Below are positions 38,765-50,700 of a DNA stretch of 64,000 nt, one piece after another; the first letter of the stretch is position 1, and each line of letters opens with the position of its first letter. The notes under the pieces are model-generated. The model saw only the letters and a list, made by a program, of their open reading frames with translations. It had not been told where the DNA came from and searched no databases. Both the position numbers and the translations under genes were made by a program. This DNA is from Mastigias papua (lineage: Eukaryota; Cnidaria; Scyphozoa; Rhizostomeae; Mastigiidae): positions 1,918,521 through 1,982,520 of the forward strand of contig OZ025284.1 of NCBI GenBank assembly GCA_964019165.1, read 5' to 3'.

Positions 38765-38960
38765 CTAGCCCATGGTTGGAGACCTCCTCGTGGTGGCAAG
38801 CGGGCACAGAGAGACTCTGCCCTTAAGTTGATAGTGGTTCATTTCGCGAAGATTCAGAATTGGGGCAGATGTTGACGATCTGTGGCACACTGTCCAACCA
38901 GGCCCCTTCAGTGAAAGTCAGGCACATCAGCTTCAGGCTGCAGTTCTGATAAGTAACCGT

Positions 38961-39098
38961 TGGGGTAACAGAGTGGATTGAGTGTAGCCGACTCAATCAC
39001 CTCTTTTTAACAATTGATAGGCGGTCCACTGACCCCAGGGTCAGTCTCAGGCCCCGTGAGGGGCGTAACGAGAAGAAGAAGAAGATGATGATGATGAT
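38961..39098 (+). mobile_element. tRNA-like SINE, copy 2
   Basis: Starts GGGGTAACAGAGTGG, shares GTGTAGCCGACTCAATCACC and GGGTCAGTCTCAGGCCCC with copy 1 at 13560-13690, and ends GGGGCGTAACGAGAAG plus (GAA)n(GAT)n. It lies about 150 bp upstream of the amine-type GPCR start. Confidence 0.6.
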
Positions 39099-39247
39099 CT
39101 GTTTTCTTTTCTAAACTCTTTTTCTTACTTCCAAGGTATATGCTCCCAGTTGGTCTAGCGAACACAATAATTCTATTCTGTGTTCCATCAAAACAATACA
39201 CGAAAGAAGAAATAGACTATCATTGAAGGCAAACAGTACAGTTTGGA

Positions 39248-40600
39248 ATGGAGATGGAGATGGGACTAAATGAGACGTTTAATTCGTCTCTTTATTTCTA
39301 TTGTTACTACAACCCAGAAGATCCGCAGTGTACTTATGACGTCCTTCTTCCACCATTCAAATTAACACCGGGCAAGATTGTATCTGCAATAGCCATTGCT
39401 TTGCTCATAGTCATTGCTCTGGGTGGAAACATACTTGTCTGCACCGCATTTTTTGTGTATCAGAGGCTTCGAAAGACAACAAACTATTTTATAATCTCGC
39501 TCGCATTGAGCGACATTGTTGTAGCAACAGTTGCTATGCCGATGTGGTTATCATATGAAGTGACGGGATGGCACACACTGCCGCACTGGATCGATTTCAA
39601 AATGCTTCTAAGTTTCTGGCATTGGTTTGATATCCTGGCCGGTGTTTCCTCAATTGCAAATCTCACAGCTATCAGTATCGATCGCTGTCTTAGCATAAGT
39701 ATGCCATTAGTTCACAGAACACGTATGACAAAAACAATAGCCATAATCATGGTCCTCTTTGCATGGATCTACAGCATCGTTCTCGCATCTTTAAGTCTTG
39801 TCAATTTTCACTATTTCACGGCTGTCGTAGCTTCTCTTGGCTTCTTTTTCCCGTTGCTCATCATCGTGGTATCGTACAGTATGATTTACTGCCAAGTGAA
39901 AGGAGGCGGCTATAGTGAACAGGACTGGAACCTAGAGAGAACCATCATCATCGTCATTAGTGCCTTTGTCATTTGTTGGCTGCCATTCTTCACCTTTGCA
40001 GTACTGTACACATACTGCTTCACATGTGAATTCAAACCTGATGAGCTTCCGTACATACTTAGCTTCGTTAAATGGATGCACTATCTAAATTCTTGCTGCA
40101 ACCCTTTTATATACGGTCTTTTCAATCTGAACTTCAAGAACGCATTCCGCTCACTTCTGCAGCACTGCTTTGTGCTTAAACATGATGGAAATGAAGGCGC
40201 AGACAAGGTGAACAATGAGCGCAAGGTTTCATTAAAGTGCCAAATCATGGGCCTCAAACGAACTTTACAGTTATCGAGAAAAAGCAGAGGAGACAGCTCC
40301 CTCTCGAGCGATCTTGGTCTTGGATCAACAGCTGTCACAATATCATCTAGCATTGCGTACCACACGAACAATGCTAAAGCAATGGATTTTGACACCAACG
40401 ATCCGTTGATTGGCACGGAACTGAACAGTAAAGGCTTGCTCAAAACTCACGCTGATGTCAACAATTGCAGGTTCAGACCAGTTACAAATCCAGATACCTC
40501 AAGCGACATTTCACCAATTTCGTACTATTGCGAGGAGCAAGATGACTCTGCCGACATAAGTTTCTTGCATTCGAATGAGTCACAGGAATCGTGTGTTTAA
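39248..40600 (+). CDS. Amine-receptor-like class A GPCR, single exon, intact
   Basis: 450 residues from ATG 39248, a real start with two N-glycosylation sites next to it (N8, N12). Membrane landmarks: N61 (1.50), D89 (2.50), D128 (3.32), DRC 145-147 for DRY, W173 (4.50), P202 (5.50), Y210 (5.58), CWLP 243-246, W276 (7.40), Y279 (7.43), NPFIY 285-289. D3.32 with W7.40 and Y7.43 is the classical set for binding a charged amine, so an amine ligand is plausible. Against a typical catecholamine receptor, the TM5 serines are Val/Ala/Gly, position 3.25 is Leu not Cys, and ECL2 is almost absent (29 residues from W4.50 to P5.50). The third cytoplasmic loop is very short and the C-tail long (about 160 residues, Ser-rich), a likely site for kinase and arrestin control. 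Subfamily is not assignable from sequence alone. Confidence 0.9.
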   Translation: MEMEMGLNETFNSSLYFYCYYNPEDPQCTYDVLLPPFKLTPGKIVSAIAIALLIVIALGGNILVCTAFFVYQRLRKTTNYFIISLALSDIVVATVAMPMWLSYEVTGWHTLPHWIDFKMLLSFWHWFDILAGVSSIANLTAISIDRCLSISMPLVHRTRMTKTIAIIMVLFAWIYSIVLASLSLVNFHYFTAVVASLGFFFPLLIIVVSYSMIYCQVKGGGYSEQDWNLERTIIIVISAFVICWLPFFTFAVLYTYCFTCEFKPDELPYILSFVKWMHYLNSCCNPFIYGLFNLNFKNAFRSLLQHCFVLKHDGNEGADKVNNERKVSLKCQIMGLKRTLQLSRKSRGDSSLSSDLGLGSTAVTISSSIAYHTNNAKAMDFDTNDPLIGTELNSKGLLKTHADVNNCRFRPVTNPDTSSDISPISYYCEEQDDSADISFLHSNESQESCV

Positions 40601-42369
40601 TTGCAGGGACATTTTTAAATTTTGCAAGATTTCGCAAGTTTCATTTGTATCAATGAATTGCAGCTACTTAAGTGTCAGAAACCTCTTCAAATTGCCGAGA
40701 AGCTACCTAGCCCCTTTGCAACAGTAGAAGCATACTGCCAATAACTAATCATCAATGTGTCGCGATTTTTCTCCTTCATGAGAAGAATAGGTTACAAGCG
40801 AAGACTTTTTCATGTCATATAGAATTCCACAGAAAATTACGACGGATTGAACCGAGACGCACCAGGCACAGAGATTTCTTAATGTATGAATTAATTTCGT
40901 AAATATGACCTTTAGTTAAATCAAATAATTTAAAATGTTGTACCTAGTCCATAGCATAAAAGTACCACTTAGCATTGCACATTCCACTAGATTTGAACGT
41001 ATATGAATATCAAAAATGGTTTCGATACAAGACAACTTCTTTTGGTAGTTTTTGAAATAATGGATGCCATGTTTTCAGCATATTTAAAGGAAAGACAGCA
41101 TCCTCCTATGATTATCAGGCCTATGATTACCTAGCTATCATCATAAATTTTGCTGTTTTAGTTCTTAATTTGTCAAAAGTCAAATCATCAAAGCTGCATG
41201 AATCGCTAGCTTGTTGCTACTCTTGAAACTTGGGCCTAACGTTTTGAATCATTGGGTATACGAGAGTCAGGGGGATAAAACAGCACATCTTATTGGTTGA
41301 TTTATGGGTTCTTAGCTATATTCATGAGTTAATTGAGATAAACAGAAAAGTTGAAGAAATAATAGTTGCTTTAAAAGTCTGGCAAAATGAGTAGATGATT
41401 TAATTAATCTGAGAATATGCAATCCAGAAGCTTCTGAGGTCCTCAATCACTTGCAAATACTTTGGTACATTGCGGATCAGACAACTCTACCATTGAAGCT
41501 CAGAAAACTGGAAATAAATAACAGTGTGCACAGCTGTGCCATATCCCTGTTGACTAGCAGAAAGCAGTTATATCGTTTCAGTGGCTAATATTCTATTATA
41601 AATAATGTTCGCTGGAGTTCATTACCCCCCAAGATTCATGCCAGGGGTCGTTATTGTTTATTCTGCATATGAATTAATTTGAAGAATGTTGACTTTTGTG
41701 GCTCCAAAAATCTGCTGATGGTGTTGGACGAGACAGTTTTTGCAATGACTTAGCACTACTTCTGCACGGAATTGAGAGGGGTTAACAATATCTCAAGATG
41801 AAGTAGAGGCAACAGATTGATGTAACAGAGGTGAATGCATAATCATCAGTCGCCAGTGTCAGCTTAGTAGCATTAAAACTGATCTATTTGCATCACTTTG
41901 TACTAGGCGACAATCAAAACGAGCGGAACAACAAACTATTAGGGCATCATAGTTGACGAGGCTATGACTTTGAAGGATATGTAGAATACTTTGTATCAAT
42001 AACTCTGTGCCCTGTCAGTGAACGTTAGGATAATGAGATCATGGCTTGGCAGTAATTACTGTGTAATCTTAATACCTGTCGTTAACTTTCTTTTGCTACC
42101 GTAATTGAACGGCTCCAAGCTTAATAGCTTGAACACTGGTAAATTTGTCTCTTAATATCTTTATTGTCTGTTTTGATTATATTAGATAGTTTGTTACTGT
42201 AATGTGCCAAAGGGTATTTCATGTATACAAAACTGAAGGATAAGTAGGATGAATGCCTTCCAAAAGAACCCAGAAGAACTTCGGTTTGATGAAAATACTA
42301 TTTTCTCCACATCTATCTTAGACTACATTGTTTAGTACTGATTGTTTTAGCAAGTAATGCCGGGGAAAG
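40601..42369. other. 3' flank of the amine-type GPCR, no other gene seen
   Basis: AT-rich, short ORFs only; probably 3' UTR followed by intergenic DNA. Confidence 0.4.
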
Positions 42370-44690
42370 GCTATGGAGCTTGCAACAAAGCCCCGACAAA
42401 GGAAGAAAGGAGAGGTAAGTAGATAAGATCAAGTTTGTTGATGTTAGATTTCAAGCAAGAAAAGTTATAAATTTCAGGGAAGAAAATTGAAGGCAAGGTG
42501 TTCCAAAGTTGATAAGTTCTTGGAATGAAAGATGATTTATAGGAAAGAGTTCGTGGATTTAGTAGCAAGGCATGGAAAGGGTGTGATTGAGTAGAGTTTA
42601 TGGTGGGTTGAACATGCCTCAATGTATCAGGGATAATAATTATAGGAACGTGTGATGTTGGGTCCTATAGACTGCCGTGTTCGTTCAGTGACATCCTTCG
42701 TTGACCAGTTGTAGGTGTATCATTATTTAACGTGCAGAGAACATGGAGGCAGAGAAAGAAGATTGTGGTGTTGACGGTACTCTGACTCTACTCTGACTAA
42801 ACTCTACTTCACAGATAACATTAATATATACATTAAGAGAGAACAACCCAAAATAAACATGAATAACGTATTGGAAGGGTTGGGTGGTTGGTAGTTTTTT
42901 GCTGAATGGATTCGTGGGGCACTGATTGCGTGGAGGACAACAAAAGAGGAATGACGAGGTGTGTGATGACAGCAGTGAGGCAAGGTGATATCCATGGTGT
43001 GGTGCAGGAATGAGAATTAATGCGAAGGAAAATTGGCCTTGAGTAGGAAATGGCCTAAGTGTACTATGTTTATGTTCCCTATGTATTTTTGCTTTCCAGT
43101 TAACAATGTCCATGAAACAATAGATAAAAAGGAAAGGTCTGCAACCAGAAGGCGATGAGAGAGATATTAGAGAGATTTGGCGACGTCTGCATTATTGATG
43201 AGCCGGATGGGTTTGGACTGGACTTGATCAAGAAGATGTGGAGAAGATTTAGGAGCACCACCCCAGACATGGGAGCAGTACTCCAGAGAAGGACGAATCT
43301 GAGATTTTTATATAGTTAGTAGATGAGAAGGACAGAAAAAGCCACGGACTATGGACAGGAAGCCAAGTTTCTGAGGTGCATGTTTAGCAATGGAGTTGAT
43401 GTGGGTTTTCTAAGTAAGATTAGATGACACTGAAAGACCAAGCTGAGTGAAAGAGGATGAAATGTTCAGTTCATGATCGGGAGGGAGGGGATCTTGGTAA
43501 TGTTTACATGAACCTGTCAACTTTTTAGTCTTTTTCTGACACTACTGACTAAAAAAAGAAGAAATAATTGAAATAATAACCTGTTTCGTCTTTTCTTGAT
43601 TGAACTTAACAAGGTTGTCATTATCCCACTTTTCTGTAGTTGACATGTCAATGGTGAGAAGTGAAGCTGAGGTGTTATGATAAGGTGAAACACTGGAGTA
43701 AGAAAGGTGTTGTGGAATAGATGAAAAGATGAACTTAGACAAGCATCATCAGCGAAAGAGTAAATATTGGTAGATGTAGAAGAGAGTAGATCTTTTATGA
43801 AGAGGATGATTAAAACTGGCAAGATAACAGAGCCCTGAAGTACACCAGAGTTGACAGAATGAGGTTCGGAGAGGAAGCCATGAGCCCTACTTGTAATTGA
43901 TCTGTCAGGAACAAAGCTAGCAATCCATTTAATGAGGGCGTGGTGCAGATCAAACATATGCAGTATAGCAAGGAGACCGTTGTGCCAGACACGATCAAAG
44001 GCTTTGGAGATATGAAGAGAAATCACTCCATGCTCTCGCCATAGGATTCTAGAACAGAGGACCAAGCATGGACAGCATAGGCCAGAAGGTCACCAGTAGA
44101 TCTTGCATGTCAAAAGCCATACTGATGATCAGAAAGTAGGCTGTCTGCTTCAAGGAAGTTGTTGTGTGATGATAGCCTCCATAATCATAGAGATAAGTGA
44201 AGTGATTTCCATTCGGTGATAGTTCAAAAGGTCAGACTTGTCCCCTGTTTTGAGGATAGGGAAAGCGTGGGCGAGTCCCCAAGAAGAAGGAAATATGCCA
44301 ACAGAGTAGGAAAGTTGAAAGAGATTCTTGAGAACAGGGGTGAATTCAGGGGCACAGGATTTAAGAGCCATAGCTGGTATAACATCAGGGCATTTAAAGT
44401 TAGAGGTGTTGAACTAGAGAAGGGTTTCATGAACCTTGCGTGTAGAGAATTTGATAGATGACATTGTGATGGTGGAAGTAGGGTAGAGACGAGGTTGGGA
44501 TTCTTCGTCATTCAGATTGGAATTGGAAGCAAAGATAGATACAAAAAGGGTGAGCTTAGATGAAGGAGTATAGGAAGAAGAGCCAGAGTTGCTTTTCAGA
44601 AGTGGGGAAGAAGAGGAAGAGTAAGAAAAGATAATTATGAAGTAGAATTCCATTAGTGTAGCTACTTTTGGTTCATGAGAATGCATTGAG
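42370..44690 (-). mobile_element. LINE retrotransposon, 5'-truncated and frameshifted
   Basis: Minus strand from 44690 downwards. The region before the polymerase reads TMSSIKFSTRKVHETLL. Polymerase block 1 is SCAPEFTPVLKNLFQLSYS and FPSSWGLAHAFPILKTGD (44371-44150). Then comes ISKAFDRVWHNGLLAILHMF, VNSGVLQGSVILPVL and the active-site variant SFADD (normally YADD; 44065-43700). The C-terminal part continues in shifted frames to FIPRTYQLWNTLPSIFFPE near 42500. The endonuclease domain is missing, and several frameshifts and stops show it is inactive. It ends about 250 bp before the Mutator-type element, on the opposite strand. Confidence 0.85.
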
Positions 44691-44894
44691 GTATATCCTC
44701 AAGGTAAAATTAAAAATGTTGCTTTGGTGCAACTTTTATTGCTTTGTTGTTATAACTTTATCAGATTTCTTGTAAAGAAGTACTCCTATCTGCACCTGGC
44801 CTACTTGGCCTATCATTATATAAAAAATTTTAAAACTTTTGACATGCCATTGGGTGGTAAGACACATTCAAAACTTTTAGCTAGCATCTGGCTA

Positions 44895-44939
44895 AAGGTG
44901 GTTAAGGTGTTAAAGGTGTTTAAGGTGTTTAAGGTGTTT
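44895..44939. repeat. 9-bp tandem array, left flank of the Mutator element
   Basis: Five units of AAGGTGTTT (the first two slightly diverged), ending exactly at the element's first base. Confidence 0.85.
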
Positions 44940-47767
44940 AAGGTAGCTCCTATACAACCTAAAGTGAATTTTGTGATATTTTTAGAAAAAAATTTTTTTG
45001 TGTTTTTTGGTAGAATATCAATAGCAGAGTACGTCTATGTCATTTGTAGAGGCGGTTTTTGCCCTGAAGTATGGAATTTATTTCATTGTTTCAAAGTTGG
45101 TAGCTGTTTTGTCCTTAGCAACTCCTTAGCAACCCCATTTCCAAACATAAGTATTCATTGCCCCCCATAGAACTCTCCCTTTAGGTGTCAGTAAATCTTT
45201 TATGGACACCCTTATGTTGAATTGCTTATTTGGCTCCTCTGATAGCACCCTGTGGTCTCATACGGGACCTGTAAGAACACAAACTAGAAACATTGAACTC
45301 TCTGAACAGACCCTTGCTCTATCGTTCACTGACAGACATCGAGTTGACTACATTCGTTGTATACTTTTAGGAGGTCATTAGGAAATTGAAGTAGCAAAAT
45401 GGGTAGAAAAAAGAATAAAATATATAGGAAAAAGAGCAAATTTCATGGAAATCGCTTTACACACAAAAGGGCTGCAAATGAGTGTGCTAGCGTTGTTGAT
45501 ATTGAACCGGACTTTGGTAGGCCTGCTGAACAAGACTCGTGTAGTCAACAAACTTTTTCAACTCCACCAAATCCGAAAAGATTACGAGTGGACGAGTCAT
45601 CGACATCTGAGCCCGATAACTATTTTATTTTAATAAATTTTTCAATTCTTAGAGATATAATAAGTAGTGTTGGAACCTGTGTTAATTGTGGGGGTGGCAT
45701 ATCTTTGGTTGATGTCACAAAAAGTAGAATGGGCCTAGCACATCAATTGAAGCTTTTTTGTAATGATTGTGAGTGGGAATGCCAGCAGTTCACTTCCCAA
45801 AGTTCAAAACCGAAAGAAACTGGTGGCAGATCGTTCTATGAAGCAAATATTCGTATGGTCATTGCCTTTAGAGAAATTGGGAAAGGGCATGAGGGCATTA
45901 GGGATTTTCTAAGAGTGATGAACATGTATGGGCTCTCTTGGCCAGCATATGAAAACATCAAAAAAGACTTGATTCCTGCTTACGAGAATGCATGTACTTC
46001 TTCAATGAAAAAAGCTGCTTATAAAGTTCATAATGAAAATCACAATAAGCTTCCTACTAATCCATCAATTAAATTATGTGACATCTCAATTGATGGTACA
46101 TGGCAGAAACGGGGGCATAATTCATTGAATGGTGTAGTGACAGGAATATGTAGTGATCTTTGTATTGACAAGCATGTTATGTCAAAGTATTGCAGACTTT
46201 GTCAGCAATGGGACCCCAAAAAGGGAACACAGTCATACAATAAATGGAAGGAAACACACACTTGTAAGAAAAATCATGCAAAATCTTCTGGAAAAATGGA
46301 AAGTTCAGGAGCATTGGCAATTTTCACATCTTCTGTTGAGAAGCACAATCTAATTTATGAAAATTACATTGGTGATGGTGATACCTCTTCATTTAGAGAT
46401 ATCTGTGAGGCAAATCCATATAAAGATTATGGAATATTACCCTCAAAGCTTGAATGCATTGGCCATATCCAGAAAAGACTTGGAACAAGACTTCGTGAAC
46501 TACGAAAGTCACACACAGGTACACATACCCCATTATCTGGTAGAGGCAGACTTACAGATAAAGTCATAAATAGCCTTCAGAACTTCTATGGTCAGGCAAT
46601 AAGGGAGAATCAAGGCAATTTATATGCAATGAAGAAAGCTGTTGGTGCTATTCTTTGGCACTGTACAGATTTTGGTGATGATGAGAAAAGACATCAGTAT
46701 TGTCCAAGAAGCCCAAGCTCCTGGTGCAAATATCAGAAAGACAAGGTGCTAGATACAAAGAAATACAAAAAGTCAATAAATCTGCCAATTTGGATACACA
46801 AAATTTTGAGACCCATATTTGAAGATCTGAGCAAAGATGAGTTGCTGTCAAGATGTCTCCATGGCAAAACACAGAATTCAAATGAAGCTCTCAACAGTCT
46901 AATATGGAAAAAGTGCCCAAAATCAGTTTTTGTTGAAAAAGATACCCTTGAATGTGCAGTACACTCAGCAATTTTGAGTTACAATGAGGGACCATGTGCA
47001 CTTACAGATGTTTTCAGCTACTTTGGTTTCAAGACAGGGATTGTTACAGCCTTTGACTCTGATAAAAAGAGAAAACAGCGGAACAGGAATATTGCAAGAA
47101 AGATGTCAAATGAAGGGAAAAAGAGGAGAAAATGTCTCAGAAGTCTTAAAAAGGGATTTGTAGACAAGGAGAAAGAGCAAGAGGGGGGTGATTCTTATAT
47201 TCCTGGGGGATTTTGAGGCATAAGTAAAAGGAAAATGTTTGAAGTCATTTTCCGGCTATTGTGTTTTTAGGGCTTTTCCCTCATTTTGAGGAAGAATTTC
47301 TCAAAAACTATTATAGATATGGTTTTGAAACTTTACACATATATTGTCCTCTATTTGCCAAAGGGCATGAACTAAAAAAACCTTAACTAGATTAGAGGAT
47401 GGCTTTATAGCATTCTTGGGCTTGTGGGTACAAGGGCTGAAATTTATGTTCTCTTTGGTAAATGATGCCAAAAACTATATGAAAGCTCATTTTTACACAA
47501 AAATTTTAGTCCTTGCCCTTCATCATCATCTTGACCACCTTCATGTGAATTATTGTTGACATATGAAGTCCCTTTGATTTTATATCTTTTTTCAAAGTTT
47601 CCTGTCAAATGTGACCTAAATATGCTAATGACGTCATAATTATGCAAATCACGTGACCAAAAAGGTGTCAGAAAAATTTCTTACATACGACACTTCCATA
47701 CTGACCCCAAGACTGTGTTCAATTACAACAACCAAAAAACTTCCCTAAGTTGTATAGGAGCTACCTT
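44940..47767 (+). mobile_element. Mutator-type (MULE-like) DNA transposon, apparently complete
   Basis: The terminal inverted repeat AAGGTAGCTCCTATACAAC is perfect over 19 bp at 44940-44958 and, inverted, at 47749-47767, with weaker similarity further in. The 2828-bp element carries one intact transposase ORF in the plus orientation, with about 460 bp before and 550 bp after it. Short TIRs and an intact ORF suggest a recent insertion. Confidence 0.85.
45399..47216 (+). CDS. Mutator-like DDE transposase, 605 aa
   Basis: Full-length ORF from ATG 45399 with no internal stop. The N-terminus is strongly basic (GRKKNKIYRKKSKFHGNR), fitting a nuclear localisation or DNA-binding role. A zinc-binding region follows with CVNCGGG and FCNDCEWEC. 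The catalytic fold has the expected order of acidic residues: D232 in ISIDGTWQKRG, D326/D328 in YIGDGDTSSF, and E496 in GKTQNSNEALNSLIWKKCPK, which matches the Mutator-like transposase domain found in many invertebrates. CRLCQQW and HTCKKNH between the first two acids may bind another zinc. The C-terminus is again basic (KKRKQRNR, KKRRK). It should cut and rejoin DNA at the 19-bp TIRs around it. Catalytic competence is inferred from intactness and motifs only. Confidence 0.88.
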   Translation: MGRKKNKIYRKKSKFHGNRFTHKRAANECASVVDIEPDFGRPAEQDSCSQQTFSTPPNPKRLRVDESSTSEPDNYFILINFSILRDIISSVGTCVNCGGGISLVDVTKSRMGLAHQLKLFCNDCEWECQQFTSQSSKPKETGGRSFYEANIRMVIAFREIGKGHEGIRDFLRVMNMYGLSWPAYENIKKDLIPAYENACTSSMKKAAYKVHNENHNKLPTNPSIKLCDISIDGTWQKRGHNSLNGVVTGICSDLCIDKHVMSKYCRLCQQWDPKKGTQSYNKWKETHTCKKNHAKSSGKMESSGALAIFTSSVEKHNLIYENYIGDGDTSSFRDICEANPYKDYGILPSKLECIGHIQKRLGTRLRELRKSHTGTHTPLSGRGRLTDKVINSLQNFYGQAIRENQGNLYAMKKAVGAILWHCTDFGDDEKRHQYCPRSPSSWCKYQKDKVLDTKKYKKSINLPIWIHKILRPIFEDLSKDELLSRCLHGKTQNSNEALNSLIWKKCPKSVFVEKDTLECAVHSAILSYNEGPCALTDVFSYFGFKTGIVTAFDSDKKRKQRNRNIARKMSNEGKKRRKCLRSLKKGFVDKEKEQEGGDSYIPGGF

Positions 47768-47830
47768 AAGGTGGGTAAGGTGTTTAAGGTGTTTAAGGTG
47801 TTTAAGATGTTTAAGGTGGGTAAGATGATA
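47768..47830. repeat. 9-bp tandem array, right flank of the Mutator element
   Basis: Seven units of AAGGTGTTT and variants (AAGGTGGGT, AAGATGTTT), in the same orientation as the left array. Confidence 0.85.
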
Positions 47831-50539
47831 GAGTCTCAGTTTTGAGGCACCTGGTTGAAAGTGGTTTGAAATAGTGATTTTTGCGTTGCGTTCCTTTGTC
47901 TTGATGAATTGTAATATATGATTATGGTAAGTGGCTGTCGTAGATGGAGCTTGTTGACAGACTGACAATGTTTTCCAAATCCCCATTTGCCTCCCCCCCA
48001 CCCTAGTTTATTAGAAACCAAAGAGTACAAAGTTATCAAAAGGGAACTGAAAAGTGATCTCAAAGAAAAGTCAAGAATACTGTTACACAAAGTAAAACTA
48101 AAAAATTTACAAATCCACAATTAAATAAAAAAAATTGCTATGGCAATGCAGTTTGCAGAAACTTATGTAAGACAAAAGCTGTTCAAATTGCAATGGATGT
48201 CAATGCGGGGCCAAGAGACTTATGGAAGACGCAAAGTATACGGGTGGATTGACATGTTACTGTCATCTCAGCATCCTTGATAAGGTCTATACAGTTAATG
48301 TAATATACATTTTCATATAAAATTATGATTAATAAGAAAGTAGTATTTCATTGCTCAAATAGTTAAAAATGTTCAATACGGGATTTTTGAGACTTAGGAA
48401 AATATTATAGTTCATATACATCAGTTTTCACAATGGTATTTTAGACAAATGTTCTAGTTGCTGAAATAGGCTTTTGTGTCCAAAACATTGGGGAATAGAC
48501 GCCTATTTCCCATTTCCTATTTCCAATGAAAATTAATTTGTTAAGGGGCACAATAACCGACAGTAAAACGTAAAATAGATGGCACTATACCGCCAATAGT
48601 CGCCTTCTAATGAAAACTCTGCACAATTCGAATTCCACTTTCCGTGTAAGCCTATCTTTTTGTGTACTTTTGGTGGGGTTTTTGTATGCTACTCTACGTA
48701 TTCCAATGCTAGTTTGTATAGTGTAGAACGGAGTAATATGAGTAATTGTCCAGCGTGTCTAGAAATGAACATCTATCTCCGCAGAATGGGTATGCAACCT
48801 CTCAACAAATCATAACATAAGAGCATAATGCACCATAACGGCTTATTTAAAAGATATAGATTTAGTGGATTATTCTGTCCTCCCTTGGAAGGCTCTTCAA
48901 GACATCCCGTGAAAAGGCGCGAGAGGAATTGAAGAATTGCTGATGCGATCTAAAATGGCAGCTGTGATCAAACTGGGGAACTTAGTTGTGAGAAACTAAT
49001 AAAAATAACAAATGAGCAAAATTACCATGATGACCCAAATTACCCTGTTCTACCCTATTGCCTGTTGGTCTCTGTAGCACCGTAGTGTCGCACAAAGTCA
49101 AATATATATTTTTGCTGAGCAATATTTAGAAAGTTATCATGAAGTAACTGAGAAAGTTTAATACTAGACTAAGGAGTTCCTACTAAGAAGTGTATACTCA
49201 ACTATTCCAATAAAACGTATTTTAGCACCATTGAGAGTGGTAGAGCCATGGTGTAAATACTTTCCCACATGTTTCAAACTGTGCTTAGTTTGATTGACCG
49301 AAAAATGTAAGAAAAAGTATTGAGGTTACTTATGCATATATCAATAAATTGATGTGTAACGTTTAGGGTTCATTGTTATGGAACCGCAAAGACATTTGTA
49401 GGGCAAGGACCGAGGGCCTAACCCCAAACGAAACACTACGAGTTATTGCGACTTGTTTCTATTTACTCACCTACAAACTCTCTTAATTTTACTGACATGA
49501 TCGTTTTGTTACTTCTAGCACAGATAGAATCCCTATCGGTTGACAGTACAGAGAAAAAGTACTATGATGACATTATGACCATATACCCAGCTAACGCTAA
49601 GAGTTATGTTCACGAATGCACACATATATTCACATCATTGCAGATCTGCAGACCCATACTCCCCTTTTACCACCCTTTTCATGACAGCTGGCACCGCCAC
49701 TGATGAAGATATGATAAAGACTGGATTAGGAATAAAATAAGATAATTAATGGTAGCAATATGGATAATTATGCCCTTTCCTCCTATCTGTCTTTTACTTT
49801 TTTACCAATGCATTTGGTTTTTTTAACCATTAAAAACAGCATAATGCCACAAACGACAACTATTGAATTCTACTTTGTCACCATAAGTAGGAAAAGACAC
49901 AAAGTTATCTGGTCTCCACTTTGGACGACATTTACAATTTATCATTTTATATAACAAGTAAACAATAAACAACAATAAGCTGGCGATGAAACAACAGAGA
50001 AAAAAACTGAAGAAAGTAAGAGAAGAGCAGCCTGATACCACAGAAGTCAATGAACCAAATTGAATGAAATTTGTCATAATAACATTCGATTTGGAATCAT
50101 ATAGGCTTATGACTTGCTCAGCCTGTTCCATCGAAACGAATTCTCATTAAGTGAAGAGAAGATGAGATGGTTTGGCATCATGTGCAATGAAACTGCATGC
50201 AATTGCAAGAGCGGGGTATAATGGAATAACCATTAACTTATGATTCAAGAAAAGCGAAATGAAATGCCGAAATGTAGGCGGGTATTCAAATGACTCATTT
50301 TTATGAGATGGAAGCCATGGCAACAACAATGCAATAAAACAATGCATGGCTGTTTCAGTTGAACGAAAACGTATACAAAGCGCTCCTGACTCATATTTTT
50401 GGTGTAATACAAACAAACAAGATCTATTTCAATTTCCAATAAAGTAAAATCCTTCCACTTTGCATTACTATTTACAGAAGGATAGTTAACACCTTATTGA
50501 AACTCTGAAATGCTCAAAAACATGTACGCATTTACAGGC
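47831..50539. other. No recognised gene
   Basis: Short ORFs only. The two overlapping minus-strand ORFs near 49823-50439 lack known motifs. Confidence 0.4.
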
Positions 50540-50700
50540 GGTAGTTTTGGCCAAGCCAAGTAGCCAATCAGACTATCTATTCCTCAAATCATGCGAGTTT
50601 AGATCCACATCTGGCTACATATTTTCATACACCTTTTGATCCCTGTTCGAAGCTGCCTATTCTGATGAGTGCCGGATGAAAGAAGTTCTTCCAGAACTGC
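50540..50700 (+). mobile_element. Diverged Penelope-type terminal repeat with hammerhead-like core
   Basis: Shares AGCCAATCA, ATCTGGCTACATATTT and CTGATGAGTGCCGGATGAAA with the Penelope repeats near 62.5 and 63.6 kb (there CTGACGAGAGTCGGACGAAA). Stem I is not convincingly paired here. Confidence 0.5.

Noticed and set aside
38526..38826. His-, Met- and Ile-rich ORFs on both strands.
   Set aside because: They are translations of the (GAT)n microsatellite.
38766..38830. Possible 5S-rRNA-like internal promoter (CATGGTTGGAGACC) upstream of SINE copy 2.
   Set aside because: The similarity to the 5S box C region is short and no other 5S segment is present.
44724..45170. 148-codon ORF just upstream of the Mutator transposase, containing repeated KVF units.
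   Set aside because: It crosses the 9-bp array and the TIR; the repeats explain the open frame and it has no ATG-supported product of its own.
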